64,000 nucleotides of DNA, from the NCBI RefSeq assembly GCF_016508585.1, contig NZ_JADVOP010000008.1, positions 1 to 64,000 of the forward strand, written 5' to 3'. Shown here piece by piece: positions 56,611 through 64,000 of this stretch. Source of the DNA: Acinetobacter baumannii (GTDB lineage: Bacteria > Pseudomonadota > Gammaproteobacteria > Pseudomonadales > Moraxellaceae). The notes beneath the pieces were generated by a model, which was not told where the DNA came from, made no database searches, and saw only the letters and a list, made by a program, of their open reading frames with translations. The stretch's first letter is position 1. Every line of letters starts with the position of its first letter. Made by a program: the position numbers and the translations under genes.

Positions 56611-57957
56611 ATGTTTCGGAAGTTATTAGATTTTCCACCAAACAGTATTGCTACACTATTACATCGACTTCACTCGCTTTTTGGTTGTGTCTATTTAAAA
56701 AATTCAGGACAAGATATCATCGCCTTCTTACCTGAAAAGTATTGTATTTCGACTTCACAGCAATATGAAACTTATACACGAAGCGGCTTTACGAATTATC
56801 AAAAAGTTCAAAATACCAACAAGCTCAATAATTTTTTTTATTTCAATCCACTTAGCTCCGCAAATAGCGTTGAAAAGTTTCAAGGTGGCTATATTGGGTT
56901 TATAGACTACAATTATGCCAGCACTCAACATATTGATTGCACAGCTAAAGCCCAACCAAATTTTTATATGGGTGTGTATCAAACTTTTATTCATATCGAA
57001 AATCAACAATTGGTTTTCTATAGTGCGGAATCATGTGCAGAAGAATTTTTTAGATTCATACAAAACCTTTTAAATACAGATCATGCATTAAGCAAATTTA
57101 AACTGGACACGCTCTGTAAGGCGACATGGACAAAACAAGACTATGCACGCGCCTTTAGCCAAGTCCAAGAATACATCAAGGCGGGTGATTGCTATCAAAT
57201 CAATTTGACTCAAGAATTCACTGCACAGGCGCAAGGGCTACTTTTAGATACAGCTGAACATTTCTGGAAATTGACCGACGCCCCATATTCGGGCTATTTA
57301 AAACTTGATGATTTTGAATTGTTGAGTTGTTCACCTGAATTATTTATTGATTTTAAAGCTGAGCGTAAAATTATCACCAAGCCGATCAAAGGCACGATGC
57401 CTCGTTATAATGACCCAGTTTTAGATCAACAGTCCAAGGATCGATTAATTCATTCTCAAAAAGATCAGGCTGAAAATGTCATGATCGTAGATTTGTTACG
57501 TAATGACTTAAGTGTATATGCTGAAACAGGTTCAGTGAAAACACCTCAACTGTTCAATATTGAATCTTTTAATCAAGTCCACCACATGGTGAGTGAAGTC
57601 ACAGCAATATTAAAACCTGAAGTCAATCCATTTGATGTACTTTTGACGGCATTGCCTGGTGGGTCAATCACTGGTGCACCGAAAATTCGGGCAATGCAAA
57701 TTATTGAGGAGCTAGAGAGTGCTCCACGTGGCGCTTATTGTGGTTCTTTGGGATATTTTAATTTTGATGGCACAGGATCTTGGAATATTTTAATCCGTTC
57801 TATTCAAAAATTTCAGAATAACGTTTCTGTATGGGCAGGTGGTGGAATTACCATTGCTTCTGATTGCGATGCTGAATATCAGGAATGTTTTGATAAAGTT
57901 TCTGCAATGCTTGATTTACTCAATACTTGGTATCAAGCAGCTTCAGAAGATCAATAA
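56611..57957 (+). CDS. pabB: Aminodeoxychorismate synthase component I
   Basis: 448 residues. The chorismate-binding domain occupies the C-terminal 270 residues with PIKGTMPR, ENVMIVDLLRNDLS, LPGGSITGAPK and the GIGY-type AGGGITIASD motif. With PabA it makes aminodeoxychorismate for folate. The PIKGT motif with Lys favours PabB over anthranilate synthase TrpE. The N-terminal domain is divergent. No strong ribosome binding site precedes ATG 56611. It is divergent from filA with 230 bases between. Confidence 0.85.
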   Translation: MFRKLLDFPPNSIATLLHRLHSLFGCVYLKNSGQDIIAFLPEKYCISTSQQYETYTRSGFTNYQKVQNTNKLNNFFYFNPLSSANSVEKFQGGYIGFIDYNYASTQHIDCTAKAQPNFYMGVYQTFIHIENQQLVFYSAESCAEEFFRFIQNLLNTDHALSKFKLDTLCKATWTKQDYARAFSQVQEYIKAGDCYQINLTQEFTAQAQGLLLDTAEHFWKLTDAPYSGYLKLDDFELLSCSPELFIDFKAERKIITKPIKGTMPRYNDPVLDQQSKDRLIHSQKDQAENVMIVDLLRNDLSVYAETGSVKTPQLFNIESFNQVHHMVSEVTAILKPEVNPFDVLLTALPGGSITGAPKIRAMQIIEELESAPRGAYCGSLGYFNFDGTGSWNILIRSIQKFQNNVSVWAGGGITIASDCDAEYQECFDKVSAMLDLLNTWYQAASEDQ

Positions 57958-57970
57958 CCTGGGTCCCAGA

Positions 57971-58070
57971 TAAAACGCTTGGTGAACATGATACTCGAAA
58001 ACATCCCTCGCGCGACAGTTTGGGGGCAAGTCTTCATTTATACAGTGTTTTTCTGTAATTCATTGAATGC
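57971..58070. repeat. Dispersed intergenic repeat, copy B
   Basis: Partial match to copy A at 28549-28640, in the same orientation. It lies between the convergent pabB and hisC genes. Confidence 0.5.
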
Positions 58071-58108
58071 GAGCCAAGTCAGCAAATGTTCGTTGGTTTT
58101 TTTTAGAT

Positions 58109-58130
58109 GAGGGGAACATATGTTCCCCTC
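58109..58130. repeat. 22-bp perfect palindrome
   Basis: The half-site GAGGGGAACAT is mirrored exactly with no spacer. It lies between the stops of convergent pabB and hisC. No T-run follows on either strand, so it is not a normal terminator, although a hairpin there could still stabilise 3' ends. Confidence 0.7.
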
Positions 58131-58186
58131 TCCCAGATATTCATTGAGATGGCGGCTTCAATCTCTACCGCACTTATTACTAAGCT

Positions 58187-59284
58187 TTAAGTCAAGATAT
58201 CCTGCTTTAAAGTATCGACAAGCCGTTGATTCTGTTCGTCTGTACCAATCGTAATTCGTAAGAACTGGTTAATACGAGGCTTATTGAAATAACGTACAAT
58301 AATTCCCTTTGCACGTAACGCTTGTGCAAGTTCACCAGCATCTTTAGAAGGTAAAGATGCAAAGATAAAATTTGCTTTAGATGGCAGTACGTTAAAACCT
58401 ATCGCCTCTAAATCTGCCACAAGTTTATCTCGGCTGAGAATCACTTTTTGACACTGGGCTTCAAAGTAATCTTGATCTTCAAATGATGCAACAGCAGCAG
58501 CTATGGCAAAACGATCAATTGGGTATGAGTTAAAACTATTTTTAACAGCTTCTAGTGCTGCAATCAGGTGCGGCTGTGCAATCGCAAATCCAACGCGTAA
58601 TCCAGCCAGAGAACGAGATTTTGAAGTCGTTTGACAGACAACCAAATTCTCATATTTCTCAACTAACTGCACGGCAGACTCTGCACCAAAATCAACATAA
58701 GCTTCATCAATCACAACCACAACATCTGGATTGGATTGCAGAACCTTTTCAATGGCATCCAAACCTAGTGCAATACTGGTGGGCGCATTTGGATTGGTAA
58801 TAATAATTCCACCATTGGGCTGTTGATAATCATCCACCACGATCTCAAACTGGTCATTTAAAGGAATGATTTTTGTTTTAGCCGAAAGCCCAAAAAACTG
58901 ACTGTAAACAGGATAGAAACTATAGGTAATATCTGGATAGAGGATGGGCTGATCTTGAACGAAGAAAGCTTTAAAAATATGGGCGAGAACTTCGTCTGAA
59001 CCATTACCGACAAAAACATTGGCAATATTGACATGTTGTTGTTGAGCAATTGCCTGTTTCAGTGCAGTTGCATCTGGATCGGGATAGAGTCGCAGCGCAT
59101 CTGCAGAATTTTCCAAAACCGCCTGAACCGCTTCAACCACTTTCGGCGATGGCGGATAAGGATTTTCATTGGTATTCAGTTTTAATAAATTTTGAATTTT
59201 CGGCTGTTCCCCTGGAATATACGGTTCTAATTCACGTACTTCAGGGCTCCAAAAACGCATTTGTTCAGGGCTAATCTTTGACAT
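58187..59284 (-). CDS. hisC: Histidinol-phosphate aminotransferase
   Basis: 365 residues from ATG 59284 ([12 protein letters not shown]); eight upstream codons are open. PLP fold-type [31 protein letters not shown] and the Schiff-base Lys in [14 protein letters not shown] near residue 220. It transfers amino groups to imidazole-acetol phosphate in histidine synthesis. It lies 190 bases after hisD in the same orientation. Confidence 0.93.
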   Translation of the reverse strand: MSKISPEQMRFWSPEVRELEPYIPGEQPKIQNLLKLNTNENPYPPSPKVVEAVQAVLENSADALRLYPDPDATALKQAIAQQQHVNIANVFVGNGSDEVLAHIFKAFFVQDQPILYPDITYSFYPVYSQFFGLSAKTKIIPLNDQFEIVVDDYQQPNGGIIITNPNAPTSIALGLDAIEKVLQSNPDVVVVIDEAYVDFGAESAVQLVEKYENLVVCQTTSKSRSLAGLRVGFAIAQPHLIAALEAVKNSFNSYPIDRFAIAAAVASFEDQDYFEAQCQKVILSRDKLVADLEAIGFNVLPSKANFIFASLPSKDAGELAQALRAKGIIVRYFNKPRINQFLRITIGTDEQNQRLVDTLKQDILT

Positions 59285-59474
59285 TTTCTTATCTCTTATT
59301 TTCCTCATCCATCCCTTTCAATACTTTAGCAGCAAATCTAAAGGTCCGTTTAGAGCAGGTAATTTAAACCTATCCAAAGGAATGCTGCATAGCCAGCATT
59401 CTATTTTAGATAATTTCCACCCTTTTGCTTTGAGAGGAACATGTATTACATGATCAATGAGGTATTCAATTTAA

Positions 59475-60764
59475 TTACTGGTAACGGTATCGTGCAGATC
59501 TCGCATGCGCATCCAAATCTTCTTGCTGAGCAAGAATATCTGCAGTTTTCGCAAGTGATTTTACGCCTTGCTCAGAACACATGATTAAACTTGAACGTTT
59601 CTGGAAATCATAAACACCCAAAGGTGATGAAAAGCGTGCTGTGCCCGATGTTGGCAATACATGGTTAGGACCTGCACAATAATCACCAATCGCTTCTGGT
59701 GTATAACGCCCCATAAAGATCGCACCTGCATGGCGAATCTTTTCTGACATCAACTGGGCGTCATCCAGACACAACTCCAAGTGCTCTGGCGCAACCTGAT
59801 TAATTAAATCAATCGCTTCTTGACGGTTTCTCACCAAAACCAATGCACCACGATTGGCAATTGAAGTTCGCGCAATTTCCGCTTTTGGCAAAGCAGACAA
59901 ATGAGCCTCAATTGCCTGCTCCACATCGTTTAAAAGCTGTTCATCTGGTGTAATAAAAATCGCCTGTGCCACAGCATCATGTTCTGCTTGCGACAATACA
60001 TCCATCGCTAACCACTGGGCGTTATTCTCACCTTCTGCATAAACCAGAATCTCAGAAGGTCCAGCAATCATATCAATACCCACTTGTCCAAAAACCGCAC
60101 GTTTTGCAGCAGCAACAAAACGATTGCCTGGTCCAGTGATTTTATCCACCTGTGGAATAGTTTCTGTGCCATACGCCAATGCCGCAACAGCCTGAGCACC
60201 ACCAATGGTAAATACACGATGTACACCTGCCAAATATGCAGCAGCCAAGACCAAAGGATTTAATTCACCGTTTGGCGCAGGTACAACCATGATGATTTCT
60301 TTTACACCCGCAACATGTGCAGGTATGGCATTCATCAGCACAGAAGAAGGATATGAAGCCAAACCGCCTGGCACATAAATCCCAACACGATCTAAAGGTG
60401 TCACTTTTTGACCGAGGGTGTTGCCCAACTCATCAATATAAGTCCAACCTTCTTGTTTTTGTGCTTGATGAAATGAACGAATGCGTTGTGCCGCCATTTC
60501 CAAGGCTTCGCGGATTTCAACAGTTAAGCCTTCAAATGCTGCTTTTAATTGGGTTTGTGACAGTTCTAAATCTGAAAATTGATGCGCTGGATGTCGATCG
60601 AACTGTTGAGTGAGTTTTAATACATGTGCATCGCCATGCTGACGCACATCTGCAATAATTTGGTCTACTGTTTTTAAAAGCTCAGGATCACTCACTGTTT
60701 CAAAAGCTAACAAGTCAGCAAAGACTTGTTTAAAGTTCTGCTCTTGAGTCGATAAACGTCGCAT
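59475..60764 (-). CDS. hisD: Histidinol dehydrogenase
   Basis: 429 residues from ATG 60764. Conserved blocks: [71 protein letters not shown], the catalytic [10 protein letters not shown] (Glu-His) and [14 protein letters not shown] with zinc ligands. It carries out the last two oxidations of histidine synthesis using NAD. Normally contiguous with hisG in many genomes; here a DUF4272 gene lies between. Confidence 0.94.
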   Translation of the reverse strand: MRRLSTQEQNFKQVFADLLAFETVSDPELLKTVDQIIADVRQHGDAHVLKLTQQFDRHPAHQFSDLELSQTQLKAAFEGLTVEIREALEMAAQRIRSFHQAQKQEGWTYIDELGNTLGQKVTPLDRVGIYVPGGLASYPSSVLMNAIPAHVAGVKEIIMVVPAPNGELNPLVLAAAYLAGVHRVFTIGGAQAVAALAYGTETIPQVDKITGPGNRFVAAAKRAVFGQVGIDMIAGPSEILVYAEGENNAQWLAMDVLSQAEHDAVAQAIFITPDEQLLNDVEQAIEAHLSALPKAEIARTSIANRGALVLVRNRQEAIDLINQVAPEHLELCLDDAQLMSEKIRHAGAIFMGRYTPEAIGDYCAGPNHVLPTSGTARFSSPLGVYDFQKRSSLIMCSEQGVKSLAKTADILAQQEDLDAHARSARYRYQ

Positions 60765-60904
60765 CAATTTACCCACAAGGTTGTTTAAGAAAGATTTAGT
60801 TTACCTTGTTTTGAACATCTTGTGGGCAAAGATCACATGGTCAATTCAACTTAGTTTGATAGAAAAGTCTGATGAGGAATTCTGCTGATCAGACAAAATC
60901 TGAT

Positions 60905-61606
60905 TTAAGTACTCACATCTGGATAATCCCAGTCGCTTTCAGCCTGAATTAGCCAATTCAATGCACCGTGTCGTTCAACCACAACCGATGAGTTTAGATT
61001 CGCAGGCGCTTGTTGTTGTTTTAAACGTGCATCGACACATGCCCAGTCATAACGATAAATTAAATCTGCTTGATCTAAAATTTCGTCAATCTCCCGTAAT
61101 TTTACTTTTGCCATAAATGCCTCAAATGTTTCACAAGAGGTCACCGCCTGAATCGCAAAATCACAATCAATAATATGATCAGGATAGCTCAGCTCATCCA
61201 CGATGCCTAAAGCCCATAACAAAATCCAATAGGCTTCATATTTCCAAACCATATTGACAACATCTTGTTCGGAAGCATCACGATTTAAAATCGCCCTTTC
61301 TTTTTCGGTCAATTCGCCCAAAACTTGCATCTTTTTTAAAATATCAAATACAAATTCCTGAGTTTCATCATCGTATTGATCATTGTTTAGATCACAGGCC
61401 ACCTGAATTACCCATAAACAAGCAATCGCTCGTTTTGCAATTTCTTCGGCGGTACGCATTTGCGCTTCTTCCACAGACTCGATCACAGGTAAGTGATCAA
61501 TATGTGGAATTAAATTTTGTTTAAGGTTCTGAATAGATTCATTTTTACGTTGTTGAGGCGTTTTCATCTGAGCATTTGTATATGAATGACTATGATGTTT
61601 TATCAT
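60905..61606 (-). CDS. DUF4272-family protein
   Basis: 233 residues from ATG 61606 (MIKHHSHSYTNAQMK); ATG 61567 is an alternative. The frame is open to 61756, but that would run through the hisG terminator and into hisG, so I reject the longer form. The DUF4272 core AEEIAKRAIACLWVIQVA, VVNMVWKYEAYWILLWALGIVDEL and DLIYRYDWACVDARL is clear. Helical, cytosolic, function unknown. Confidence 0.8.
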   Translation of the reverse strand: MIKHHSHSYTNAQMKTPQQRKNESIQNLKQNLIPHIDHLPVIESVEEAQMRTAEEIAKRAIACLWVIQVACDLNNDQYDDETQEFVFDILKKMQVLGELTEKERAILNRDASEQDVVNMVWKYEAYWILLWALGIVDELSYPDHIIDCDFAIQAVTSCETFEAFMAKVKLREIDEILDQADLIYRYDWACVDARLKQQQAPANLNSSVVVERHGALNWLIQAESDWDYPDVST

Positions 61607-61653
61607 AAACAGAATTTTCGTTATGCCATAATTTATTAAAATTTTGATTACAA

Positions 61654-61688
61654 AAAAAACACCACGCTCGTAGAGTGGTGTTTTTTGA
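61654..61688 (-). terminator. Terminator after hisG
   Basis: AACACCAC and GTGGTGTT pair around a nine-base loop, with a long U run on the minus strand. It lies 20 bases after the hisG stop and separates hisG from the DUF4272 gene. Confidence 0.85.
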
Positions 61689-61709
61689 TTGTGTATTGAC
61701 TGGAGGGTG

Positions 61710-63676
<1,967 letters not shown>

Positions 63677-63928
63677 TTAAGCTCCAAACATACTGGCTTT
63701 GCGCCATTCTTCTTTAGTCATTGCACGAATAGTGACCGCATGTACCTCACCACTAGCAATATAACTGTTAAGTGGTGCATAAACAGCTTGTTGACGAGGA
63801 ACAGGACGTTTTCCTTCAAATTGATCATCGACAATACGGATATCAAATTTACCTGCTTGTCCACTGACAGCAACCTCAGCATCAGGAAAAGCTGCTTTTA
63901 AAATTTCAGTGAGCTGTTCACTATTCAT
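63677..63928 (-). CDS. ibaG: BolA-family protein IbaG
   Basis: 83 residues. The start is MNSEQLTEILKAAFPDAEV, and RQQAVYAPLNSYIASGEVHAVTIRAMT is the BolA core with the conserved His in the GEVHAVTI segment. Together with monothiol glutaredoxin, members handle iron-sulfur clusters, and IbaG is commonly encoded before murA. It is the first gene of the ibaG-murA-hisG unit. Confidence 0.88.
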   Translation of the reverse strand: MNSEQLTEILKAAFPDAEVAVSGQAGKFDIRIVDDQFEGKRPVPRQQAVYAPLNSYIASGEVHAVTIRAMTKEEWRKASMFGA

Positions 63929-64000
63929 TGCATCGACCTCTTTATAGGACTGACAGTGTAAAAACTGGCTATTTTACTATAACTCACTAAAATAATTCAT

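Noticed and set aside
58109..58130. Terminator for pabB or hisC
   Set aside because: Palindrome lacks a following T-run on either strand.
63929..64000. Possible end of another gene at the right edge
   Set aside because: Only a seven-codon frame ending at a stop is visible on the minus strand; too short to support a call.

Overview
This window reads as chromosomal DNA of an Acinetobacter species (Gammaproteobacteria, Moraxellaceae). The evidence is low GC content with A/T-ending codons, a str operon (rpsL-rpsG-fusA-tuf), a complete filABCDEF gene set that I know only from Acinetobacter, a murA-hisG-hisD-hisC block, HemJ-type protoporphyrinogen oxidase, and a dadA-alr-ridA-cycA operon facing an Lrp-type regulator. 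I cannot name the species. I see no rRNA, tRNA, CRISPR array, insertion sequence or phage gene.

Layout: 1-3.7 kb holds the str operon on the minus strand, cut inside tuf at the left edge. At 3.7-5.2 kb is an EcsC-family gene. At 5.5-16.5 kb five plus-strand genes form the most unusual locus: a MoxR-type AAA+ ATPase, a DUF5682 protein, a VWA protein, a SWIM zinc-finger protein and a giant DUF4132 protein. This matches the family content of the poorly understood E. coli yehL/M/P/Q/I genes. At 16.8-18.5 kb are fabB and hemJ. At 18.6-21.8 kb is a compact AT-rich type VI secretion cargo island: PAAR tip, VRR-NUC nuclease, DUF3396 immunity protein, two small possible immunity genes and the remnant of a second DUF3396 gene. 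At 22.1-23.2 kb is a membrane acyltransferase.

At 23.4-28.5 kb the D-amino-acid catabolic operon is divergent from lrp, with two matched 19-bp inverted repeats between them. At 28.5-33.9 kb are housekeeping and accessory genes (HAD phosphatase, thiD, NERD protein, ogt) and two tandem SMR exporters. The upstream SMR gene is preceded by a two-hairpin element with ACGA loops that looks like a guanidine-II (mini-ykkC) riboswitch. At 33.9-37.4 kb is a copper-resistance operon (small Met/His-rich protein, copA with 39-bp coding repeats, copB). Between it and rpe lies a striking 12-bp-phased array of DnaA-box-like sites.

At 38.6-48.1 kb are an M48 protease with a DUF898 partner, fghA, a membrane C13 peptidase, rsmJ, uppP, tsaB, a gamma-carbonic-anhydrase-like protein and two Nudix hydrolases. 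At 48.2-56.4 kb the fil cluster encodes a lipoprotein, two outer-membrane barrels, a C39-like peptidase and a secreted FilA protein. pabB follows divergently. The right end carries hisC, hisD, a DUF4272 gene, hisG, murA and ibaG on the minus strand.

Most start sites were set by Shine-Dalgarno spacing and family N-termini; in several cases I chose a start inside a longer open frame and say so.
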